Assembly (NCBI RefSeq): GCF_000002075.1
Contig: NW_004797517.1
Coordinates: 570,533-634,532, forward strand
Length of the DNA stretch: 64,000 nucleotides
DNA from: Aplysia californica
Lineage: Eukaryota; Mollusca; Gastropoda; Aplysiida; Aplysiidae
Reading direction: 5' to 3'
A program made the translations under genes and the position numbers. A model generated the notes under the pieces. The model had not been told where the DNA came from and did no database searches. It worked only from the letters and a program-made list of their open reading frames with translations. This document shows, piece by piece, positions 1 to 12,600 of this stretch (the stretch's first letter is position 1; every line of letters starts with the position of its first letter).

Positions 1-1
1 G

Positions 2-32
<31 letters not shown>

Positions 33-555
33 CCATATATATTTTGGCATATTTTTCTATCATTAAGCGTATTTAATTATTTATTTGCATATAATTAACA
101 AGGAACAAGGTATTGTCATTTATATTACAACTTTAATTTTTCCATTTTCCATTTTGTTGCCCCCCCCTCCCCCCAATATAAACTCACCAATTTTCAGCTT
201 ATTCCATTCATAAATGTTAAAGTTATGTAGTATAATTTTGGTTTTCAATATTCTGGTGTCTTTTGTCCTTCTTTATTCCTCTATAGGAATTTTCTCCCTC
301 TATAGGATTTTTCTCCAAAATACCTGTAATGTCCGACACTTACACAGCCTTAACTTTTGAATTTATGGACAGATTTTGAAAAAGTGAAAAACATTTTACT
401 TCTAGATTATTGATCCTTGTACCTGTGTTGTTTATAGGTTAGTAGTACCCATCTTTAAAAAAATGCTGTGGTATTGCTACATGAAATGTTGTCGACAGTA
501 CTATGGTTTTCATTTATTGTATTTATGCTCTTTTTTGCTTTTTAACATTTTTTAG
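1..555. other. NOL10 intron 1 (partial)
   Basis: An (AT)n run at 2-32, a C-rich patch at 161-175 and otherwise AT-rich intron. No further exon is visible; the expected N-terminal exon (about 22 codons) must lie further upstream. Confidence 0.6.
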
Positions 556-601
556 TGGCTGACGGACAGGCAAAGAAGGAAATTACAGAATAAAGATGAT
601 G
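556..601 (+). CDS. NOL10: NOL10 exon 2
   Basis: Encodes WLTDRQRRKLQNKDD, matching the human segment WLSDRKKRALQKKD. The acceptor AG is at 554-555 and the donor GT at 602-603. The exon starts in phase 0 and leaves one base that pairs with exon 3. Confidence 0.9.
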
Positions 602-3600
602 GTGAGAGAAACATGGCTTGAATATGATTGAATAGATTATGCTTTCATTAAACAAATTGGTTTGTTTTGCTAGCACACCTGTCCCCAATGTGTACGTTCC
701 ATTTTGAAATGAACAGAAAAACAGCCTTTAAGTTAATGGCACTGATGGCAACTCCATATTATTGTGGATAAGACTCCTTTTTAGGAAGTTACATCTTTTG
801 TAAAGAATAGGAGCAAAGATTGGGCTAAAAACTTCTATTTACCAAAATACCAGTGGCAACTTTTATAATATTAAATGTCATTTGCAAAGGGTTCTCTTTG
901 TTTGTTTGTGTTTTTGGGTGTCAGTCTTTGATATTACTCTGAATACACACAAAAGGAAAGCAAGATTTGATTTTTCAGTAAATATTGATAACTACTGTAA
1001 TAAAAATTGTGTATTTGATAGCATTGTCTTATATTATGTTCTTCAAAAGTTCTATATAGTGGCGTCCGAAAGAAACTTGAAAATGTAGTCACCCAGTCAA
1101 CGTGTCAAAGCCTTGCACTACCCACTCCTGCAGCATACCAATTTAAAGCGTAGTACGTTAAGAGACGCCTGAGATATGGTCATTCAAAATTGAATAAAAA
1201 TAACCAGGCTTGGCAAAATTATTCAAAATCAAAGTCAAAGAAATATAAAATTATCTTTTCGCGTGTATTGAGGAGCATCAATATTGACAGAATGGATATA
1301 CATTTCTTATCTAATGAATGGAGTATTTTGTTTCGGCAATGAAAAATATTTTACCGTCATAGTATCAAACAAGACAGAAAAACAGAGCAATCACAAATAC
1401 CATGCAAAACTTTGACTTAACATCAAATGTGCTCATTGTTATTTTGCTTAGGAGCCATTGGTTGTGTAGAGCACGAACCCTTTGGGCATCGACTCTATTG
1501 GATTTTGGGCATAATTATGTCATTTCATTCCAAATATCACAGAGAGTTGCAAACAAAAGGTCTGAAGTGGGAGCGAAGTCGCTTTTTTTCAGCTATTGTT
1601 TCATGGAACTTAACATTCCTTTAGGATTCACATCGGAGACTATTTACAGGTGACCACTCCCACGTTGATATAATTTGGTTTTTCCAAGAATTGACTAGTA
1701 GCATTGCCCTGTGAGAAAGTGCTTTGCCATGCATGGAGATGTCTTCTTGAATGACACCACAGCAAAAATAATAAGACATGACGTTCCAGCACTTGCTCGA
1801 TATAGTCCACTAAACTAAGCCATCTAGTTATTTTCATGAGGGCGATTTTGTTCATTCCACCCTGTGCCACCTAAAACCATGGAAGTCTCGTGGCCTCTGT
1901 TCATCACTGATAGATGATTATGTCCAAAATGAAACTAACACAGTCCATGTGCAAAACAAAATCAATAGTTCCTAAACAAAAATAAAATTATACTTATGAG
2001 CACATGTAATGTTAAGTCCAGTTTTTGTATGGTATTTGTGACTGCCCTGTTTTCCAATCTGTTTGAAAATATCACTAGAAAATGCTGTTCATTGCAGAGA
2101 CAATAATATTTTCTTTGCATTTGATATTTAATACATGTCCATTCCACCAATGTTGATGCACCTCAATATACACTATACACACGAACAAACTTTTACGTTC
2201 CTTTGATTTCGCACAATTTTTCCAAGCTTGATTTTTAAAGGTCACCTTTGAGTGGCCATATCTCAGGCGTCTCTTAAAACATAGGTGAAATAGTAATATG
2301 TCAAATGTAATATGTTTAAAATGATATACTGCATGAGTGGGTAGTGCAAGGCTATAACACGATGATTGGGTGATTACATTTTCAAGTTTCTTTTGGACGC
2401 CACTATATGTGAGGCAGTGTGGTGAAATCAGGTGCTTCTCAAAATGATTAAATTGAATTGAATAATCAAATCCTATCTTCACAACCGAAGAGTACGTGTG
2501 CTGGTGGAGGGATATGAAGGACGGTTGTCTTCTTCATCAATGGGCTCATGAAAGAACTACCCAAAGGAATACATGCCGCATTGCATGCAGACAAACTGGT
2601 TCTTTGGTGCTCTAAGGAATTCATCACCACTGCCACATATCGCATGCAATTAGCACTGGACAAATTCACTACATGGATAAAAATTTGGTGTGTAGCCATA
2701 AGCAAAGAAAAGTCTTCTGCTACACTCTTCACTCTCAGCCAGGCTGAGCCAACAAAAAAACTCACACCCCTCTAAAGTTTGAGAATCAACAGAAGTATCT
2801 TGGAATAATCTTTGACAAGCGTCTCACGTAGAAACAACTCATTCAGAATGCAGAAACTAAAGCCAGGAAGAAGTTTAACATCATGAGAAAACTTGCAGCG
2901 ACTCAGTGAGGAGCAAATGAGAAAACACTCAGACAGGTTTATCTGGGCGCAATCAGCTCTCATCTAGAGTATGGGTCCAGTTCATGGATGACTGCAGCAC
3001 AGGCTCACAAACACACTCTGTAGAGGGCAAAACCAGGCTTTCCGAATAATCACTGGAGCAATGAGGTCAACGCCTATAGAAAAGATGGTACAAACAACAT
3101 CTTTAGTGGCCCCGCGGAGGAGAAAGGAGTGCAAGACCCTCATACAGTACACCTAGGCCACAGCTATAGAGGATATAATGCACCCAAGAACAGCCAGATC
3201 AAACACCACAAGACTTAAAAAGATCCAACTTCATCAAAGAAAGCAGAAAAATACAAAAATCCCGACAAGACCATCTACCAGCCACAGTGAACATGCTGAA
3301 CCATACCCCAGAGGCACCATCATGGGAAAAGAAAAACACAAGCATACACAAGCATAATTATACACACTTCCATCCCTATGTTCACCAAAAAAATGATCAC
3401 AGTGACATGAGCAAAAAAAAAAAAATTCCCTCACCCTGTCCATGCTTTGAAGAAAGATACCATCGAGAAGCATGGATAAGGATCTATATGGATAAATCTT
3501 CTACTGATGCTGTGAAAAGAGGAGGAGCGGGAGTGTATGTTCAGTTCCCAAATGGACGACACCAAGTAGAGGCAGTCTCAACAGGGCCGCGTTGTACAAA

Positions 3601-6600
3601 CTACAGGGCAGAGACGGAGGCTCTAACACATGCAGCAAACATCAAGGATGTGGTAGACCCCCAAAGCCAAGTAGTATGTCTCAACAAATGCCATGTCAGT
3701 ACGGCAGGCAATCACTACCAGCAAACTACCAAAGCTGCGAGAAGTAATTGAGGACATCCCATGCCTGAGGATGATGCTGCAGTGGATTCCATCGCACTGT
3801 AGTGTCTTAGGAAATGAACAGGGAGACAGGATGGCCAAACTAGGAGCACAGAAAGAGCAACCAGACAACGGCGTCAACTATACAGAAATAAAAATTATTA
3901 TAAATACACTATTTAAAGCACCGCAGACACCAGATAATCAGATAGCTACCATAAGCTGTCCCGCCAAGAACAAGTGATTATATCCCGACAAAGAACACAA
4001 CACACAAGACAGACAACATATATACTGATATTTTAAACTAGTACAATCACCAAAGTGCCAGTGTGGAGAGGCGGACCAAACTGTGGTACACATCCTTCAG
4101 CACTGCAAGACACACAGGGCCCTGAGCCAGGAAATGTGGCCAACCCCACTAACACTACAAGAGAAGCTATACGGGCCAACAGATGAACTGAGCAGGATGG
4201 CCCAATATATGAAAGATACCGGACTTCAAGTGTGATGCGATCGAGAAGAAGAAGAAGAATTGAAAAACTAGCATTTTCCCCCGGTTTGACAATTTTTATT
4301 GAATTTTTGTTTTTGGCTCAGTTCCTTTTATGTCCATTAAAGAACACATTTCTGTGTGGATTTTACTGAAATATGTTGATTAAAGGCAAAAAAAAGGAGT
4401 AAATTTTCAGTTTCCACTCAAGTGATGGAAATAACCAAACTTTGATTGTCATTTTCTTGTTAATTTTACATCTGAAACCAGGTAACCCATTAACTTCTTC
4501 AGTCGCAAGTATTTTGACTTAAATTCAGGATAAATGGATTTTTTTTTTCATCCAAAGCAAGACAGATGAATAAGCTGTAAGATGATACCTCAGGATTTCA
4601 GAGAATAACAAATCCCAAAATATGTGAAGCGCGAGCTGACAAAATGAGTTACTTTTTGGATTCAAACCTTAATGAAATAGATACCTCACGCTTACAGGTG
4701 AAGTTTTAACAATTTATAAGTATGAAATAATAAAAGACAGGTTATAGTTAAAGAATACGGCATCAATAGAAAATCAACAAATTTGACCGTAATGTCGATT
4801 TTTGGCCAATATATCCATTTGTGGATTGCAAGAAGTAACTCCTTTTGTCAGCAGGCCAGACATATTTAAGAGTTTTCTCAAGACTCATTTGTTTAATGTA
4901 GTGTGTTAGTAAGTGCTATATTTTGTTTTTACTGCTGTCTTTACGTGTATGATATGGGATAGAATGCCATATAAATGCAATCTGTTATTATTGAATATAC
5001 CAATAACTCCACATTCCCAATAATTGATGAGCGCCTGATTCCACTGCATTGTGACACATATCTTTATTCAGCAATAAATTACCAGTGTAAAAGAATCTAT
5101 TGGCGGAAGTCTTGCTCTTCTTGGCTTTCAGTGATTAAAGAGTAGACAGTTTCAAGGGAATCTATTGTGCCCTTCATGTAGTTTGTTTTGTATTGCAACT
5201 GAGGAATGATTAAGATAGGTTTCTGGCTGCAGGCAGTTGTATGCCGGGGCTCTCAGACAGTTGAGATGTCAAGCTGAATTGTAAACGCCAATATGAAGAA
5301 ATTCTGACCTCACAACGTGTGGGTGTAGAATACAATACGTTTTGTAAAAATTTTATTAAGTGATAACTGTATATTTCCTGCCATCACTTTAGCTCTGCTT
5401 TTGAATAACATTATAGCTTGCTACAGTTGAAACTGTACTCTACACATACCACATTATGATGAGAGCTCAAGAAAAAAACTCTCTCTACTGAAAAAAGCTT
5501 AACTGTTAGTAAGATGTTGCTTTTGTATATATATGTTATAGCTCTTCAAGTTTATACTTTTGTTTATTTCCATTATGCCTCAAGATTAGTGTAAATGTGA
5601 AGATAGATAAGATGTTCAAGGTTCTTTTAGTACTTGTGTGTTTTCAGGAGTAAGAGCACCCCTGGGGCGGTGCCACTGACTGAAGTGTCTTCAGGCCATT
5701 TCCAAAGGGTGGGCATTAATTTGTTCTTATTCAAAGTAGAATTGGAAATGGGCTGATTCAACAATGTCATGCTCATAACTGTGCCTGAACTGCAACAGGG
5801 AACTGCTGTTTTTTCTTTCCTGAATCCTTACTATCGTCATTTTGCCTCTACTTCTTTTGTATGTTTGTCACACTCTTGTGACCCACTATTTCCGGGGTGC
5901 CTTGATAGTCCAAGCAAACTTTGTGCTGTTGAAGCTAGAGAGGTAAGCAGAGTAAGCCTGATTCCCTGTAAAGACTTCTATTTTTGACATCCACCCCTTG
6001 ACACTCATATGACCTCATGCAGTTGCGATCGCCATAAAACCTCTACTAAAACAAAACAAAAGGAGTGAGAGGGCTAGAATTACTACTGTTATTTTATGAA
6101 GTAGATGCAAAAGTGAAAAGATATATTGTCCAGTTTAGGATGTGACATGTTATCTCTGTTTCAGATATTCGGAGGAGGTTGGAACTAATTCAAGACTTTG
6201 AAATGCCAAGTGTCAGCAACTGTGTAAAAATTTCTCCAGATGGGCAGTTCATATGTTCAGCAGGTTGTACCCTATTGGTTTTATTTTCAGCTTCATTTTT
6301 CCTCATAATTGACATTCTTATGAAAACTTACTTGTACTGGGATCACATTATTTATATAATTTGGGAACGGAATAAACAATCAGATCATCTATAATTTTTG
6401 GTCAAAGACATTAGACACAAAGAATGTGAGATAAGTTTGGCTTTGGCTATTTTAATGCGAATAGTCATACCATGAGTAGCTCACAGATATTTAAAGCAAT
6501 GTGTGCTGTCTTGCATAAATTAATAAAATCCCTGGTATTGAAATGAACTCATTTGTATTGTGGCATATATCCAATCTCTTGTTTCTTGTGATCTCACTGA

Positions 6601-9600
6601 GTCCTTTTGGTGGCTTGCCTCTCATCACAAGGATACCTGGTTAATCAGTACTGGGTTCAAGCAGCCATGATGAGTGGAAATTTTCATCTTTTTTTCTTTC
6701 TTTTTAGATGGCTGGTCCCAGGTACATTGACTCCAACAAGGAGTCCTGTCAATCAATGTTTAAAAATTCGGAAGTCTGATTTGACAGTTTCCTGCTTTAA
6801 AAGCTCCATGGCAGGCTTAAAGATATAGGTGCACAAACCTATCTGCAAAAAAATTACTTATTTGTACCAATCCACATCTATATGTATAAATCTGGTAGCG
6901 CTGAGCTTTGCATCACTTTTTGGAGGAAACCAGACACTCATCAGGCCTCAAAATTTGAAGTAATTTAGCAACCCATATTCTAAAGAACACAGTTGAGCTG
7001 GACTTAAAAATTTCGGTACCTGTGTTTTGTTATAAAATCCAATTGAAATTGTCCAAGTCAAGATGGCCACCAATTGTGAAGGAGTAGAATGGTTATTTTA
7101 AACAGGTGGACATCTTGAATAGTGTCATCATTCTGATATATAGAAAAAATGCAAGGGGATGAGTGGGAAGTGATCATTTGTACCGGTAATTGTCTTGGAC
7201 AGGAGGCTGTTAGTGCAGGTTCAACTATCCAATTAAGCTATTGATTTTCTATTCCACTTATAAAAATGTGAGCATTCACTGTTCAGTATAGGTGAAAAAC
7301 TGTCTGAATAAAAGCAACTGGGAATCCCGCATTGGTATCAAACTTATTACTGACATAATGTACCATCTTTTCTCAGGACACTAGTTTAAAATATGACTCT
7401 GGTCAATATGAAGCAAAGAAGAGAGCTTTTAGAAATGACATGTGCAGGGAGGGAAGTAGGTTATATTAATATATATATTTATTTGTATATGCATATATAA
7501 AGATAAAAAAGTACACAAATGATAATATACTAATCAAGTGCTATGCTGAAGGCCTACAGCTGACCTCCTCCATGGAGGAATAAAAATGAAGAAGAATCCC
7601 CCTATATTTTTAAGTGAAATTATTCAACATAGTTCTGTGTTTAGTTTTAAAGTCTCCCTAATTGATATAACAGAGGGGGGTAGATATTTTGAATGTTGCT
7701 ATAATGTTATGTCTGTATATTTTTGTTTCACAGAAAATGCCAAAAGTGCACTGTTAATTTCTTCTATTTTGTTTCAGGAACGTATAAACCGCGCTTTCGA
7801 TGCTATGATGTTCATGAGCTGTGCCTGAAATTTGAGCGAGGGCTTGATGCTGAAGTGGTTAATTTTCAATATTTGTCAGAGGACTACAGCAAGGTTTGTG
7901 TTCCTTGTTTCTTTGATTATAAACTAATGATGCTTTAGTGATGTTCCTGTGCAAACAAGAGTGGTTACCCTTTTTCAAAAACATGATTTTTAGATGTTTA
8001 AATGTTCATAAATCTTTTGCTTAGTGTATGTCTTCAACAGATCAAATAGGTTTTAGATGTTTGCAGAAAATCATGTGATTTTTATGACTTTTTTGGGCGG
8101 TTAAAACTCAAGACAATTAACAAATCTTGTGGAATGTAATTGATTTATACACCTTGTCACAGACGGGTGATAATGGATCTGTAAACAAGGCCACTTGATC
8201 AGGAGGGGATATGGCGAAAAATGAAAGAACGAAAAAATGCCAACCAACAGTATTGTTGAAATATGCCCAAATATTCACAAGTCAGTATATGAGGAAAAAC
8301 ATGGACATGCATTTTATACCCTCGCAATACTTATCTCATTCGCTACGTATTATTTTGGGCATGTGGACGAATTTTTTTCGGGAGCTCAAAATGAGATGAT
8401 GACTAGTGCGCAGTTAAAATGTCTTTGGGCCCACAAATTCAAATGAATATCAACATATTAAACACCGAAATTAAATATGTTTGCACCTAGTCAAGTGATA
8501 CATCAAAATAACCATAAATGAATATAGAACTGGTAAATATTGAAAAATTTGCAGTTATTTATATACATTCCACACAATTTGAACATTTGGATCATAACAT
8601 CCGATATTTAAAAAACATTTTTATAATATTTTAAAAAAAAGGACAAAGATGTGTTCACAAACAGAAAAAACTCACACGTATCTTATATGGCATTATTCAG
8701 AATTGCATTTGGAATAAACCTACACATGTCTTGAGTGGTACTTTTTGTGTAATTTCTCCCCCCAAAATATGGTGATTTTTGGGGGGCGAAAAATATCTTG
8801 ACAATTAAGATCTTGATCTAACACTGAAAAATATTGATTTCTCAATAACAGAGCAACGGCAAGTTGAGTCCATTTTACAAATAGTATCTATATTCTAAAG
8901 AAGATTCCTAGAGTAATCGTACCGGTTCGGGCAGCACCTTTTTTTTTTGCTGTCGGGCACTGGAGTACAAAAAGATCGTTTAAAACTTTGTTTTTAAATC
9001 TAGCCCCAAAAGAGTGGCACACAAACCTAAAGCAACCTCCCTTGCTTTCGTTGAAACAACAGTTACAGCGATATTTTGCTAAAAATAGTCCTTAAGACAA
9101 CTTTTTCTTCATCAACTGAGCAAAACAGCGTGAAGCTCTTTCCCCGGAAGAGTTAACATTGGTTGTGGATGAAGGAGCCTGTGACCTAGATTCTACGTTT
9201 TGGTAGACTCTGAAGGCTGGAGAGTTATTTGCATATGAGACCCTGTCAAGAATGAAAGAGAATTTGCCGTTTAGTGTTGCCCAAACGGGGGGTGCCCGGA
9301 TTGTAACATAAAATCCGTAGTTTCTCATCCTTCGGGCACATAAGATAATATAGAGCCAATGGTTATATAACAAAGAATAAAGAATTTGTGCATAATTTAA
9401 ATAATAGTAATAGTAGAGTCAGATACAGTATATTAGCTCAGTCAGACACCAGGGTAGTAAAGTCAGATACCATCGTGTAATACAGTCGGATATCAGTGTA
9501 GCCGAGTCAGATCCAGTGTAGTTGAGTGAGCCAGATGCCAGTGTAGTAGAGTCAGATATCACGTAGTAGAGTGGGTCAGATACATACTCATTAAAATAGC

Positions 9601-12600
9601 TATAAATGGTGAAAACCACTTTAGACAAACTATCATTGTGTCCAAGTGTTGATAACAAGCATTAAAAATCATGTTATTAAGCTTGCAAAGAAACAAATGT
9701 GATGATAATTGAAAATGACCGAATGTCAAAATACTGCCCGAATCCATGAGAAAACAAAAAAATGTGTCCGAACTCGTAAATAAATCGGGCGTCACTTTTG
9801 CACTGGTAATTTTACTCTACATTTTTTTAGTAAGCAAAATAATGATACATTTTGTTGTGTAAAAGTACTAAGACTGGTGTCTGGGCTATAATTTGGGCAT
9901 CGCGATAAAACAAAGTCGGATAAACTTCGAAATCGTGTTTCAAAACTTAATAAAAACTTCTGATTTTCGGTGGAAACGCTTGACTCGGAAGTCAACGTTA
10001 TATTATAACCTTTATTTTAACATGGATATGTGGATTGGAATAAAATCTAAGCTAGAATTATAGGTCGGGGGCGGCTCGTCGTAGTGAAGTCACCTTAGCC
10101 GTGTCGCTGCCCGCAGTTCGGCGTAGGGAATGAGTTAATTGGATGCTTTGTTTAATGTCCTAGATGGTTATACTACTATTCATTGGCGTTTCTTATCTTT
10201 GATTATAGTTTTGGTGCTAGTAGGTTATCTCCATGAGATCACGGTCACAGTAGATCAGACGTTCAAAATCCCCTTTTGTGGGTAACTTTTCTGTTGATAA
10301 TTAAATTGAGCTAGAGAAAAGCTTTAAAAGTCTTGCTTATTATTGTCTATGAATTTATTTATAGTCAATTGTTGTCGCTGAATAGTTTTAGGATTTGTCG
10401 CCACTCATTTAAAAAGCTTGAGCTCTCTGTTTTCTGTTGTGTGGAACATTAGTTCTCACATTGTCTATCTAGACTGTGAAGGGTTAAGAACAATACTTTA
10501 CATGTTAACATAAGTTGTCTTGTAAAAATATACCTGACAGCAACATCTATGTCTTGTAATATTGCGCATGTATAAACCAGTTATGGGAGATCCTTAGCTG
10601 TATGTTGGCAGGTTTATCAAATGAAATTTATGAGGACACTGCAAATCTGTCTTTTCAGTGTACTACTTTTTTTTCTGAATACCTGTTCCATGCAAATTAG
10701 TATTGTGTTTTGTTATAATTTCAGGTATGCTTTTTACAAGATGACAGATATGTGGAATTTCATACACAGTTTGGAAGATTATTCCGTATGCGGATTCCCA
10801 AATATGGCCGAGACCTGTCATACTACCCACCGTCCTGTGATATGTACTTTGTAGGTGTAAGGTAAAAGGTTTTTCTTATCTGACATTACGATAAAGTATA
10901 TTATTTATTATTTTTGAAAGTGCTGGTCAGGTTGTAAGTGCAAACTGCTACATTGTATAAGAAAGTCTGATATTGGAGGTTTCCAGTCAGAATTATTTTT
11001 TTTGGTCTGATATTGGAGATTTCCTGTCAGAATTATATTTTTGGGTAACAAAAGTGCATGTTACAAATTTTGTCAAATTAATGGTTATTGTTTTTACAGT
11101 TTTGAGGCAATCACAAGCCTGTTGTCAGCAACTGACTTTGATGATTGTTAATTGCAGATGCCAGGCTGTCAGAGTTGTTTCAAATGTTTTTTAAGCCGCT
11201 GAGTTTTTAAGCAGCATTATTTGCTTAACTGTACATTTCTAAAACATTTGCCGTGCTGGTCTTGCTGTAAAGTAGCTGGTGTCTAGGTTTGATTGGTTAT
11301 CACCTTGGTTTAAGTTCATTAAGTCAATAACTGAGTGTCAAGGGGGTCTGAATTTTCCTTTTCATTGCTCAGAGGTTGTTCATCATTTTGAACATTCAGT
11401 TATCAATTAAGATTAACCTTAATATGCATTGCTAAAGGACACACTGTGCAGGGGTGAGTTCTGTAAAAACTGTTCACAAGGAAATTAGACTAGCTTTCTT
11501 TTGTTAACCTATGTTAATTATTCAATGAACAATTTGGAATGTTTTTATGTAGAGTTTCAGCTTAGATGATAAATAGGTAAGTTTTTTTTAAAATCTAGAG
11601 AAAGCGTGAAATGTTTTGTATGTGTTGAAAATTTTCTAGATTGATTAATGCTTATAATGTCTAGAATAGCAGAATATTGCTATATTTTAGGCTTTTAACT
11701 AATTAAAGACACACATTCTGGCTTTAAGGCAATGCATGAAGATGTGCTGTTTTGGGGCATAACTTGTTTGTTCAAACAGATTTTTTTATTTTGTTTTCTT
11801 TATTGACATTTTTTTGAAAGACATGCAACAGTATGCATACTATGAAATATGCAAACTCATTGTTTCTTTTGTTGCCTTTCTCTGCTGCTAATGGGACGTG
11901 TGTGTTCACTATGTTCTCAAAGAGTTAAAAAAGAATCTTGTTTCCTTTTCATAGTGTTGTAGTTACATGTTTTGTTTGAGAAGATAGATTACAAAATGTT
12001 TGTCTGATCTCACTTTGTTCTTTATTGTCACAGAATGCTGTCCTTTTGCTGATCAAGATCATAAATTGTTTTATCTTTCAGCTCTGAGATTTATAGAATC
12101 AACCTTGAAAAGGGAAGATTTATGAAGCCACTTGAAACATCTGGGGTGTAAGTACATGTTTTTTCTTTGGCTAAGGGTTTGAATCTTATACTTTTGTGAA
12201 TGGTGATACAGAAAATTGTGCTAATAAGGAAGGAGTATGCAGATTTTGAATTTTGAAGGAATATTAGATGAGGTTGTATGCCTACTTCACCACAGAACAC
12301 ACAAGATAAAGGAAGAAACACATGTATTCATTTGTGCCCGTGCAACTGTCACTTAACAAAGAATGATGAGAGATATAGAGAGCCAAAAGTATGTGAAAAG
12401 AGCGAAGTGGAGATACTCTTCTCATATGTGGAATAGACATTAAAAACAGTGGTTCTATTTTCATACTTTGTTGTTTGTATTTAAGAAATGTGGATGTAGA
12501 TCAAAAGGGTAATCTACATTAAGATGTTATCTTTATACACCCAGACTAAACTCAAACTGTTGAGAAAAATAGTTGATCAAAAAGTAGATAGTGTGGATTT

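Noticed and set aside
2075-2482. A 135-codon minus-strand open frame
   Set aside because: It spans one arm of the Tc1-like inverted repeat; the other arm does not encode the same protein.
8211-8446. Overlapping short plus frames in NOL10 intron 4
   Set aside because: No homology recognised, and no splice context that would join them to the flanking exons.
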